From positions 98,704,501 to 98,768,500 of the forward strand of contig CM060883.1 of the NCBI GenBank assembly GCA_030762935.1: 64,000 bases of DNA, read 5' to 3'. This stretch comes from Hymenopus coronatus. Its lineage: Eukaryota; Arthropoda; Insecta; Mantodea; Hymenopodidae. Made by a program: the position numbers and the translations under genes. Below are positions 1 through 9,099 of this stretch, one piece after another. Within the stretch, counting starts at the first letter, position 1. Each line of letters opens with the position of its first letter. Under the pieces are notes generated by a model, which did not search any database, was not told where the DNA came from, and saw only the letters and a list, made by a program, of their open reading frames with translations.

Positions 1-210
1 TACCATAGGTTAAAGTGATAGTCAAAAGCTGGTTGCTATGTGACTTTGTTTGTATGGACACGAGTTGACAAATTCCTGTATGAGAAAAATAGGTTTTTTA
101 AAGTTGAAACAAAAATCTGCACATTGTGCAGTTTTTATTCAAGTATTTGCCATCCTTTTTTATTTTCTCTACACGTACTATGTGCATAATGTATAGAGAA
201 AGTAGTGCAC

Positions 211-975
211 TCCACCCAAAAATTCGATACCCAGATGTCACTGGAAATATATGTTTTAGGGTCCCATGTATCCAAAAGAAGCATTTTCAGAAAAACGAAA
301 AGTCAGTAAGATACAAAATCTGGTATTTAAGTTTAGCATCTTCCAAGGATGAGACACAAACATTTTGAGAAAAAAAACTACCCAAAACTACCCTTTACAT
401 GGAAAAAATTTCGAAAATTTTGATTTTCACAAAAATGCGTAACTATTTTGATTAAAATACTGTATATTAAGAATATTTATATGGAGAATAAAATGTATAT
501 CTTGAATTTTCTGGGAATAGCCTCTAAAAACCTCTTTATTCTGAATGAATTTTGCTAAATTTTGTGTAACTGGTAAACCATAAGAGATAGACAAAAACGT
601 CTACACAAAAAATGTAGATCATGTTATTACACACAATTTATGTCAAATACATTTTTTTCGTTCAATTGATCATTTCTGAGATATTCCTTTTTATTTGTTT
701 CAGATTTAAAATACTTAAACTTTTCTCACACGGAAAGTTGTAAATTCCTGGCCCTGTATAAAAACTTATTTCATCCACAAGACAACCAGTTTTTAAAATA
801 TTTGACCATCATTTTAGCCTAGTGTATTCCCTTATTTTCCTTCAACTTACAAGGAAGCAAGTAATTTATGACAATTTCTGCTAATTTATCTCGATTATCA
901 TAAAGCGGATAGAAGAACATGCATTTTAACAAGAATTTGTTACAGTGATGTGGAGAAAGTCATGTGAATGGAACA
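211..975 (+). repeat. Dispersed non-coding repeat, copy A1
   Basis: This AT-rich block has no convincing reading frame and matches other places in the window. From about 385 to 975 it aligns with 7520-8115 in the same orientation; shared landmarks are 'ctttacatggaaaaa', 'cctctttattctg', 'gagatattcctt' and 'gaaagtcatgtga'. Its stretch from 370 to about 745 aligns with the reverse complement of 1225-1590. Its left part (211-296) aligns with 22,241-22,325. The identity is imperfect, roughly 70-80 percent by eye, so the copies are old. No terminal inverted repeats or target duplications were found, so the class (decayed non-autonomous transposon or ancient duplication) is undetermined. Confidence 0.7.
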
Positions 976-1224
976 CATCTTATTTTTCATGTTCGTGCAA
1001 ATATAATTGGCAGCGGCTAGCATCGAAAACATTTGACTATCGCTTATAACTATAACGAAATGCGCAATTAAAATGTATCTGTGTTACTAAGAAACAGAAA
1101 AATAAGCTGCTGTTGCTTGTAAGCAGAAGGGCAAAGGTAATAGCAGCCAGCCCCTCCCTCTCTCTCTCTCTTGACCAGGTATGTGATTGATTGGTTCTCT
1201 TTGCATTGCGAGGAGTAAAACAAG

Positions 1225-1590
1225 TAATCACAACTTCCCATGTGAGAAAAGTCTAGGAATGTCAGAAATGATCAAACTCCACAAAAAATGTATCTGGTAT
1301 AAATTATGTGCTTTAACAAGTTCTGCATTTTTTGTGTAGTAAGATTTTGTTAATGGTTATCAGTTAGGAACAAGTCATCCAAAATGAACAGGATTTCAGA
1401 GACTTTTCCAGAAAATTCAAGATTTGCATTTCATTTGTCATAAAAATATATAAAACATATGCTATTTTGACCAAAATCATTAGAACCATATTTGAGAAAA
1501 TCAAAATTTTTGAAAAATTGTTGCATGTAAGGGTATACCCCCAGCGCTGAATCCTTGACATTTTGAGTGGTTTCACATAGTACCTTTGCG
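1225..1590 (-). repeat. Dispersed non-coding repeat, inverted copy A2
   Basis: The reverse complement of this block aligns with copy A1: 'tacacaaaaaatg', 'gatcatttctga' and 'cttttctcaca' occur in the same order. Relative to A1 it lacks a short segment near 1255 and is 5'-truncated. Together with A1 it forms an imperfect inverted repeat with arms of about 350 bp and about 500 bp between them. The reading frames annotated across it are AT-rich and unrelated to any protein I know. Confidence 0.65.
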
Positions 1591-1896
1591 GTGTAGCCAG
1601 AGTAACTAGTAAACAATGTCAGCTGATTACAAATGTGTCTATTTTGTGTAAAGACAAATATAAACAGTGTACATATTAAGTAAATGTCAATGAATAATGA
1701 AACTAATTTGTTATTATTGATGTTAATTGAAAATAAGTATTACATTTAATGTATGGAGCATAAATTATGTATTTATGACAATATAGAACAAATTAATGCA
1801 AAATAGCTTGTTACAATGAGAGAAAGGTTAAGCAAAGTGATTTTCACTCACTATTTAGTATTTTAGGGGCTCAATTGCATCCAATCTCCATCGTCA

Positions 1897-2127
1897 TCAT
1901 TCTTTCTCATTATGGTCATCATCATCAGCATCCTCGTAGTCAACAAGACATATCATTAGTGGTTCACATTTACTGATGATTCTGTCTAATTCCTGTAGTT
2001 GTAAAGTGACATCTTGCTCTGCTCCTCTCAGATCTTTTGTACGGTTGGATACTATAATAGAGCCTATGTATGGAAAAAATGAAGATTTGTGGCTAGACAG
2101 GGCAGAAATACCTGCTGTATTCCACAT
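1897..2127 (-). CDS. Unassigned reading frame with acidic C-terminus (possible exon or pseudogene)
   Basis: The product is not recognised. The frame runs from a Met at 2127 to a TGA at 1897 and gives about 76 residues beginning MWNTAGISALSSHKSSFF. It has balanced codon use, a hydrophilic middle (TKDLRGAEQDVTLQLQELDR) and a strongly acidic end (DYEDADDDDHNEKE). It stands out from the AT-rich surroundings, which is why I list it. The frame continues upstream to 2172 without an ATG and is closed there by TAA. Just upstream, a different frame on the same strand also looks coding-like (MKVDGCRCIPGEQTAAALGL), so a frameshifted processed copy or an exon boundary near 2170 are both possible. No promoter or splice site is convincing. 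It could equally be a chance open frame. Confidence 0.25.
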   Translation of the reverse strand: MWNTAGISALSSHKSSFFPYIGSIIVSNRTKDLRGAEQDVTLQLQELDRIISKCEPLMICLVDYEDADDDDHNEKE

Positions 2128-2190
2128 GTTTCCTGCTCTAAGTTCCACACCCTTGCTTATTAGTTGCTGCACTTAGTCCAAGAGCTGCTG

Positions 2191-2640
2191 CAGTTTGCTC
2201 ACCAGGAATACAGCGACACCCATCTACTTTCATGTCTCCTCACTTTCAAACAATTTCCACATCATTTTAATAGCTCCAATGCCTGCTATTAAGTGACACA
2301 TCTTTACACTTCGCAAATCACTCAGTAATCTTGTATAGATAATATGATTAATGAAATATAGATAAATGATATAAACAAAACAAACTCTATCAACAATAAC
2401 AACTAATAATACGTAGCTTACAGAGGACAACTCAACGCACATGTTAGGAGTTCACAAATTGAACAAGTGACTGGATATAGTCAGATATTGCAACAGTGTG
2501 GCATCTAGATCCATTTCTGTTGTTTGACCAACCAGAATGCTGCTTTGTGATTGGTTCAGAAAGCCAAATGAGTAAAGCTTTTCATCTTAACTTCCAACTG
2601 TTAAGTGCAAGGTTTTAGTGGTGGTATAGTTTGTGAGGCA
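2191..2640. other. AT-rich intergenic stretch
   Basis: I see no credible gene, repeat copy or RNA here. The open frame on the minus strand (2230-2442) is rich in Ile, Tyr and Val, as expected from AT-rich non-coding DNA. Confidence 0.5.
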
Positions 2641-2644
2641 GAAT

Positions 2645-3022
2645 TTATCTCCCTCCATCCCTCCCCCTCTCCCAAACCCTCCCTCTCACTCTCTCCCTCT
2701 CCCAAACCCTCTCCCTCCCCCTGACTCCCTCTCCCTCCTTCTCTCCCCCTCCCTCTCTCCCCCTCTATCTCCCTCTCTCGCTCCCTCCCTCCCCTCTCCC
2801 AAAACCTTTCTCACTCTCCCTCTCTTAAACCCTCTCCCTCCCTCCCTCTCTTAAACCCTCTCCCTCCCTCCCTCCCTCTCTTAAACCCTCTCCCTCCCTC
2901 ACTCCCTCTCTCTCCCCTCTCCCAAACCCTCCCTCTCTCTCCCCCTCTCCCAAACCCTCCCTCTCTCTCCCCCTCTCCCAAACCTTCCCTCTCTCTCTCC
3001 CCCTCTCCCAAACCCTCCCTCT
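2645..3022 (+). repeat. Polypyrimidine (CCCTCTCC-type) minisatellite tract
   Basis: For about 375 bp the + strand is almost pure C and T, built from words such as CCCTCTCC, CTCCCTCC and interspersed AAACCCTC or TTAAACCCTC. The best-defined subunits are 'ctcccaaaccctccctctct' and 'ttaaaccctctccctccctc', each in several neighbouring copies between 2800 and 3010. The predicted Pro/Ser/Leu-rich (+) and Gly/Arg/Glu-rich (-) peptides simply read this repeat and are not genes. Long mirror-like polypurine-polypyrimidine tracts of this kind can adopt triplex DNA; that is known for the class and is inferred here. Confidence 0.95.
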
Positions 3023-3029
3023 GTCTGTG

Positions 3030-3240
3030 GTGGGTGGACAGGCAGGGCTGTGCTGTGGCCAAATGGTTAGACCACTTGCCTCTTTCAGTTGGATCCCAGG
3101 TGACCACATGTGGGGATTTGTGGAGGACACAGCAGCACAGGAGTGGGTTTTCTTCAGGTTGTTGTCACGAGTATTTTTTCCTCTGGCTAACTAGCTACAT
3201 GTACATGGTAATTTGGATGGTGTAAGGTGAAAATTAAATA
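3030..3240 (+). mobile_element. tRNA-derived SINE remnant
   Basis: The segment starts immediately after the polypyrimidine tract. It contains a box A-like element, TGGCCAAATGG, followed by TTAGACCACTTGCC, as in the D-arm region of a tRNA. About 30 bp downstream lies a degenerate box B-like stretch, TTGGATCCCAGG. A non-tRNA body follows and the segment fades into AT-rich sequence at about 3240. The small open frame across it (3034-3225) is incidental. Box B is damaged, so transcription by RNA polymerase III is unlikely. No target duplication was found. Confidence 0.5.
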
Positions 3241-5953
3241 ATACAAAATTGTAGCGATGATTAATTTAAAGTCTGTTTCTTTTGACAGTTACTTGACAGG
3301 AATCTTGCACTTCCTTAATCTTTGACTTAGTTTGGTTACATTTATTCGTGCCTGACTTAACTATAATAGAGTAGCTCATATTATTAGGAGCGACGCAGAC
3401 TCAGTACATGTTACGACGAACTGCAGTGCTTGTACTATATATCTCTGCCCGTCTGTTCTGTTTGTTTGTCTCATCTTGTCTGCCCCTCAATTTGGATAAA
3501 AATTCTATTTATATGAGCGGCAACCCACGCTAATCTCGCCAGTTAGAAAAACTGATGCTTGGCGATGATTGGCGGACACTTTTGTTTAAATTTAAATATT
3601 ATTTTCTCATTGGCCCAAGAGTAGCATCAGAAAGCCTTCTCCAATGTTTGGGGGGGAAGAGGTGCCTTACTGTCACTACACCAGATGTACGAGAGCTACA
3701 CCCTCCGAGAAAATTATATTTTGCCTATCTATACAGCTTTACCGAGAAACAGATCTTAAATTATGTTGCTATTTATTCATTGATATAACTCTAACTTAAA
3801 ACATGTCTTCAGTGTTGTACTGGATTTCCAATGGTATATTTGCATTGTTTCTATTCTAAAAATTACCAATTTATATTAATTTGTGTGATGGTTTTTCATT
3901 AATTATTGCTTAATTATTATTATTTAACTATTTCTTTTTGTCAGTCTAATATATTGCCCCAACTGTGTGATTAAAATGGGAATTTTGGTTGGTAGAAATT
4001 GGAAAACAAATGAATATTGCATATGGCAGGAGTAGATAAATATAATTTAGTTTTTCAAGTAATTAAAGTAACAGAGCTTGAAATTGTTGTAAGGTATAAT
4101 TAATAACTGGAATTTTAGTTCTTATCTTCCATTGAATGGTATTGTCCTAACTTATCTTTCAGATGCCTTGAGAATAATGGTAAAACGGTGAAATTACCAT
4201 TCTGCAAATGGGCTGTTACCTGTAGATTGCATCAGCATTCTGTTACCTGGGTTTTATTTAAAGCATTTTCATTTTGGAGGTGGTTTCTGTAAGATTCATG
4301 TTGTAGATAAAGTTGAAGTTAATATTATGTATCATTGTGGTATATTTATTTGTGGGGGCAATATTACCCAATGGCATGTTTGGCTTCCTTATTCAGTTAT
4401 ATTTTTAGCTGTGTGGGTTGACTATCATAATCTTTATTCACCATTAAGCTTACAATAAGCATAGGTTTTGTCAAGAAGTATTTACAAATGTATTTACTGG
4501 CACACAATATTTACGAATTTAGGAACAAAAAATAATCTAAGAAGCTGAATCAATTTAAGCTTTACACACATTTAATATTAGTATGTAATCATTGTAGGTT
4601 AGCAATTATTTATAAATCATTTACTAATTGGGTTTTCAAGTAATACATACTGCTATATTTGCTAATTTATGGTCCAAGTCAAATACAATATATTTTTTTA
4701 TTGATGATGATAACAACAACATGTGATTAGGTACTACTATATTTTACATGAAATTTACATGAATTCACTAGCTTGAATATTCTTATACAGAATAAAATGT
4801 CTTTTGCTTAAACCAGTTTGTTAGCTTTTTAACAAATCTGATTTGTGGAAGTTGTTTTACTAGTGAAGAAAGTATCGTTCGGACGTTTACTGCGCTACGC
4901 AGAAACACAATCTAAAATGGTTGGTGTTAGCTGGCAATGATAATTTCTTCAGCTTCATAGCTCCAGTAAGGCACATTGGAGTGATTTGCAGATTTCTATA
5001 ATTTTCGAAAACTATTTCATGGTATAGCTTGCTGAATTAGCTTTCTCTTATGGTTAAGCATTAGTGTCAATTTGAAATAGTATAGACAATGATAAATTTA
5101 TATTTATTGCAACTTTGTAACAGAAATTAAGTAAAAAGCTTGTAGCAATGGATTCAAACCTTTTTATTCACTATTGTGATTAAAACGGTAATTTTGATTG
5201 GTAGAAATGAGAAAACAAGCATTGTGGATGTGACTTAACAGTTTTTCTAAATTCTTCCTCCTGTTCCAAGTACATTAAGGTTGTCTTTTGCATTTCTGCC
5301 ATATTTATCCAATTTATCTTGATGGGTGTATAATGTGCCATTTAGTAACTTAATTCTAGGCTTAAGTTGCTGTTTCTAATTTTAGGTGCTGCCAGCAAAA
5401 TTTGAGATTCTGATTAAGGGAAATTTTGTTAACTTTTGAATCTGGGGCCATCTTGAATTGCTTTTCAAAACATTGTTATTGGGAGAATTATTTGTTAAAT
5501 ATTCATTTTATATTGTTATTGCCCTTTTTAGTCTATATACATTAATTTAGATTTCAAAGTTTATTTTGTTAAATGTCAACTTAATATTCTTACTGTTTTA
5601 TAGTGCTGTCAATTCATGATTTAATGTCTATCTTGTCTAATATTTGCCCCACTCTATTGTTGTATTTGTTGAAAGTTTGGGGAAATAAGAGTTCAATTCC
5701 TCCTAATATTCAACAACTCGGAGTCTTAACACATTTGTTTCCCTGGAAATATATTACTGATGTTTACTCAAAATATTTCTTATTGAACTTACAAATTCGA
5801 CACCATGTATCTGAGATAACCTGTAAACGATCTTAACTTCCTTGAAACCATTTAACCCTTTTTCCACTATATGTTTGAGCATTTGGTATTTAACCACAAG
5901 GATGTCGGTACAATTACTAAAAATATTCATTCTCCATTGAATTCATGTAAAAT
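3241..5953. other. Long AT-rich intergenic region
   Basis: This 2.7-kb stretch holds no gene I can support. The frames at 3555-3788 and 5603-5836 have no recognisable domains and AT-driven composition. One short dispersed motif occurs twice, near 3965-4015 and 5178-5218: 'gtgattaaaa' then 'attttggttggtagaaat' or 'attttgattggtagaaat', then 'gaaaacaa'. It is probably the remnant of a small repeat. Confidence 0.5.
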
Positions 5954-5957
5954 TTAA

Positions 5958-6605
5958 CACATTGAAGCCCAGGCATTTCTTTAGTTGGAGCGCCAAGAAA
6001 CCCAGGGTTTTTACACCTACTTTGAGTTACTATTTACAGTACATCAATCAAATCTGCCAAAAAGTATTGGCACAATCTAAAAGTATGTTATTCAAGGATT
6101 TCTCAAAGAGTAAGAAAATAGTCATAACTTCCATGTTAACATTTTATTTTAAATTTACAACAAGTATCAAATGTGAGTTTGAAAAAATCTGCGTAAAGCT
6201 GCTTACACTATATTTATTGAAAGTTCGAAAAACTCTGCCTCGAAATTGGAATTTTCCAGAGCTTCATTTGTATCCTAATTTCTGCTTCAGTTCACAGAAA
6301 TCGAGGAAAATGCAGCATTACATTTAAAAACTCAAAACGTAACAAACAAATCACCACCTTCAAGGAAAATGGCGGGACTACCCAAGAGTAGTCAATATTA
6401 CTAACTCTTCTAAATGTTCTAATAGTTGACTAAAGCAAGGACAGATGGCAGCAAAAATCAGACAATAAACAATAACTGATGCCGCATAGCCTAAGCCGAG
6501 TTAAGGTCGTGGAATTGCATTAAAAGCGTTAGAAATACCTGCCTGGCATGGGTCTCATGAACATTTCGCATGCCCGAGCTATATTCGGGCTTGGGCTTCG
6601 ATGTG
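5958..6605. mobile_element. piggyBac-type MITE (non-autonomous DNA transposon)
   Basis: A 648-bp segment is flanked on both sides by TTAA (5954-5957 and 6606-6609), the target site duplicated by piggyBac-superfamily elements. Its ends are imperfect terminal inverted repeats: the left end reads CACATTGAAGCCCAGGC, and the reverse complement of the right end reads CACATCGAAGCCCAAGC. Inside the right end there is a further hairpin, GCCCGAGCTATATTCGGGC. The internal 121-residue frame (5962-6327) has no transposase features and starts inside the inverted repeat, so the element is non-autonomous. Assignment to piggyBac rests on TTAA and the inverted repeats only. Confidence 0.72.
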
Positions 6606-6990
6606 TTAATGAATTCCAAATTTTACCTTAATAACATATATAGTTATTATTGACATGTAATGGATAGTAAATATTTAAAAATTCTTTGAACAATAATGTT
6701 TTGTAATTTAAAGTATTACAACTGACATAAAACTGACTCAGGTGACCTACGAATACTTAGAAACAATGACATCAATGTCAGTAGATTAATATTTAATTAG
6801 GGCATAATAGGAGCAAATTGTTGTTTTGTTTTGTTTTGCAACCAATGCAGAGGCAAATGAGAATGAGTGTGTCTCCGAGTGAACTGGTTTCTTACAAATA
6901 ACGTTTCTGTTATTCTTCCCAACAATTGGGATTGTTCTAGAAATTAAAACTCATATGTAGTAACCTACATTTCTGCTAACAAGTTCCTGA
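6606..6990. other. AT-rich intergenic stretch
   Basis: No gene or repeat is recognised here. A (TTTTG)n-like run sits near 6820-6838. Confidence 0.5.
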
Positions 6991-6993
6991 AAA

Positions 6994-7273
6994 ATGAGAT
7001 ATGCTAAAACAATGTTAAAGATAGGCATACTGACAGGAATGAGTTCCTCTGATGATGAACAGTTGAATTGCAGGGTTGTGGATGAGGCCATTAAAAGATA
7101 TGAGAGTCCAGGAAACAGCATAGTGAGAGGCTCAAGACGGCCATACCATGATGTCAAATCTCGAGCACTTGCTGAGCTGGCTCCAAATGGAAATTTGAGC
7201 TGCCTACTTGCAACTGGCACCTCCGAGTTGGCATTGCAGTCGCACTTCCTGTACGAAATAGGAGGAAACATAG
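6994..7273 (+). CDS. Candidate host-gene exon (penultimate coding exon)
   Basis: The function is not recognised. The frame opens after a TGA at 6988-6990 and offers two Met starts, 6994 and 7039; the second gives MSSSDDEQLNC and sits in a better context. The encoded peptide is hydrophilic and not compositionally biased (for example RVVDEAIKRYESPGNS, SRALAELAPNG, LALQSHFLYEIGGN). Its base composition is clearly less AT-rich than the flanks. It ends at a good splice donor, ATAG|GTAATG, leaving one base of a codon. The exon at 8156 begins after a strong acceptor with exactly the two bases needed to finish that codon as Gly. Phase agreement plus composition is my basis for calling a gene. Upstream exons, if any, were not found, and the antisense frame (6951-7298) is probably a shadow. 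Confidence 0.45.
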
Positions 7274-7369
7274 GTAATGTACTCTTTCTGTCTCGCATTA
7301 TTACATCAGATAATATCAGTTCATAGTAGAAAATTAGACAATAAGAAAATACTCAAGGTAAATAACACC

Positions 7370-8120
7370 AGATATCTAGGGTAGTACTAAAGATTGGAAT
7401 TTGATGTTCCCTGAGTCCGAAAAAAACAGTTTTAGAAAAAGGTGGGTGGGTGTGCGAGGGCGTTTCTGGACAGCATAGCTCAAAATGGATACAACATGAA
7501 GATTTTCAAGAAAATCCGCCCAGCACAATCTACCTTTACATGGAAAAATTTTCAAAAATTTCAATTTTCTCAAAAATGGCTCTAACAATTTTCATTAAAA
7601 TTCTGTATAGTAAAGATATTTACATCCCAAATAAAATGTGTATTTTGAATTTTATGGAAATAGCCTCTTGACCTCTTTATTCTGGATGAATTTTGCCGAA
7701 ATTTGCTTAACTGCTAAACTGTAAAAGATAGAAAAAAAATGTACTGCACAAAAGTTGTAGATCTTGTCAAAACACACAATTTATATCCTTTTGTTTTGGA
7801 GGTAACTATTTTTGAGATATTCCTTGTTATTGGTTTCAATTGTAAAGTACTTATACTTTTCTCAGACAGGAAGTGTCCATTTTTATATTTTTTTGTTCTG
7901 GCCAAGCAAAGAAGCGATTTGCAATGATAATTGCATAATGACAGCTTTTAAAACTACCTATCTGTTTAGTCTATTGTATTCAGCTAGTTCCCTCCTACTT
8001 ACAAAGAACTAAGTAATAAGAACATTCTGCTAATGTTTATGTCGATTAGCATTGTGTAGAAAGAAGAATGATCTTTTGTAAGAAGTTTGTTTGCAGGGCA
8101 GGAGCAGAAAGTCATGTGAG
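7370..8120 (+). repeat. Dispersed non-coding repeat, copy A3 (within the candidate intron)
   Basis: This block aligns in the same orientation with copy A1 (about 285-975). Shared words include 'ctttacatggaaaa', 'gcctctt', 'cctctttattctg', 'gagatattcctt', 'cttttctcaga' (A1 has 'cttttctcaca'), 'cttacaa' and 'gaaagtcatgtga'. It fills most of the intron between the candidate exons and stops about 35 bp before the splice acceptor. Several small overlapping frames on both strands (7376-8012) are by-products of the AT-rich sequence. Confidence 0.65.
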
Positions 8121-8155
8121 ATTTGTTTCTTATTGTAGTATGTTTGTTATTTCAG

Positions 8156-8268
8156 GGCAGCGGCAGATTGAGCACGAGGCTGTGCTATTAGCAGTGTACA
8201 AAGAAAATCCAAATGCACAATGGGTGCTTCACTGCCATCATAGGAACGCAAACAATGCACCTACATGA
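8156..8268 (+). CDS. Candidate host-gene terminal exon
   Basis: The exon follows a textbook acceptor: a T-rich run ending in TTTGTTATTTCAG at 8155. It contributes two bases to a split Gly codon and encodes about 36 further residues (QRQIEHEAVLLAVYKENPN, then QWVLHCHHRNANNAPT) before TGA at 8266-8268. Joined to 6994-7273 it would give about 130 residues. I recognise no domain or family. The continuous frame starting at 8068 runs through the intron and is not the real start. The region downstream is AT-rich and carries polyadenylation signals, as expected for a 3' untranslated region. The alternative is a chance pairing of splice-like sites. Confidence 0.42.
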
Positions 8269-8633
8269 GTAACAATGTGATGATGCTATTAACCTCTTTT
8301 ATTGTTTATTGTACAAATGTTTTACACTTGATGTATATCTATGAAAATACTTATCACTGAACCATTTTACACCAAAAAAAGGTTAATGTATATAATGGTT
8401 TTAATAATATGTTGAATGAGCTCAGCAATGCATTGAGGTAGAGGATTTGTATTTTAACTTGTTTCATTTATATGCTACCTTAAAGAGTTGTACATATTTT
8501 TGCATTGCAACAGTATGTTCTAGTCCCTTTATCATTGTCAGTCATACAGATTTAAATAACCCTATAAATTAGTTATAAGCTGAGTTAATAATTATTCCAA
8601 AGAGGGAACTTAAGTTTATAAACATTGTAAAGT

Positions 8634-8731
8634 AATAAACATTTGTTATGGAGAGCCAAAAAGCCATAATATTGCTCTCATCATAGATACCAGAATTGCT
8701 ATCATGTTAGTGAACTTCAAATATAAATAAA
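8634..8731 (+). promoter_or_regulatory. Candidate polyadenylation signals (AATAAA at 8634-8639 and 8726-8731)
   Basis: Two canonical AATAAA hexamers lie about 370 and 460 bp downstream of the TGA of the candidate terminal exon. They could end its transcript. In AT-rich DNA such hexamers also occur by chance, so support is weak without transcript data. Confidence 0.3.
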
Positions 8732-8879
8732 TGATTAGTAAACTATTTCAGTTTTCTTGTTATATCAAACCCATTCCAAATTACTATGTACTCAAGATAT
8801 TTGCTTCAACAGTTAGAACTTTTTTTTCTATATTTTCTTTGTTTCTTCCTTTTTTTTAATTTTTAACTGCAAATAATGA

Positions 8880-9000
8880 ATGAATGAAATAGGTGAAATG
8901 ATGATGAAATGAGCCCTGAGTCTTTAGAGCTACCTGACATTCCTTTTTTCAGGAAAAGAAAATCCTGAGAAGAGCCTAGAGTCGTAGCTCACAACTGATT
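8880..9000 (-). mobile_element. Fragment of the same SINE family as 14,440-14,705
   Basis: The + strand sequence from 'gaatgaaataggtgaaatgatgatgaaatga' through 'gagctacctgacattcctttttt' parallels the body of the SINE near 14,500-14,580. It lies in the same relative orientation, after a T-rich run at 8820-8865 that would be its poly(A) tail on the minus strand. The tRNA-like head is missing beyond 'gtagctcac', so this is a truncated copy. Confidence 0.55.
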
Positions 9001-9099
9001 GGTGTGAATAAGCTTTGATAAGCATAACTAGTAACATTAAAATGTACAATTCACAATTAATTGAGGTACCAAATTTGCCTAAAAATGATGAGAATAATA

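Noticed and set aside
2811..3130. Gly/Arg/Glu-rich frames on the minus strand
   Set aside because: They are direct translations of the polypyrimidine simple repeat.
5962..6327. 121-codon frame as a gene
   Set aside because: It begins inside the terminal inverted repeat of the TTAA-flanked MITE and has no recognisable domain.
6951..7298. 115-codon minus-strand frame opposite the candidate exon
   Set aside because: Only the + strand has a phase-matched partner exon and good splice signals. The antisense frame is most simply a shadow.
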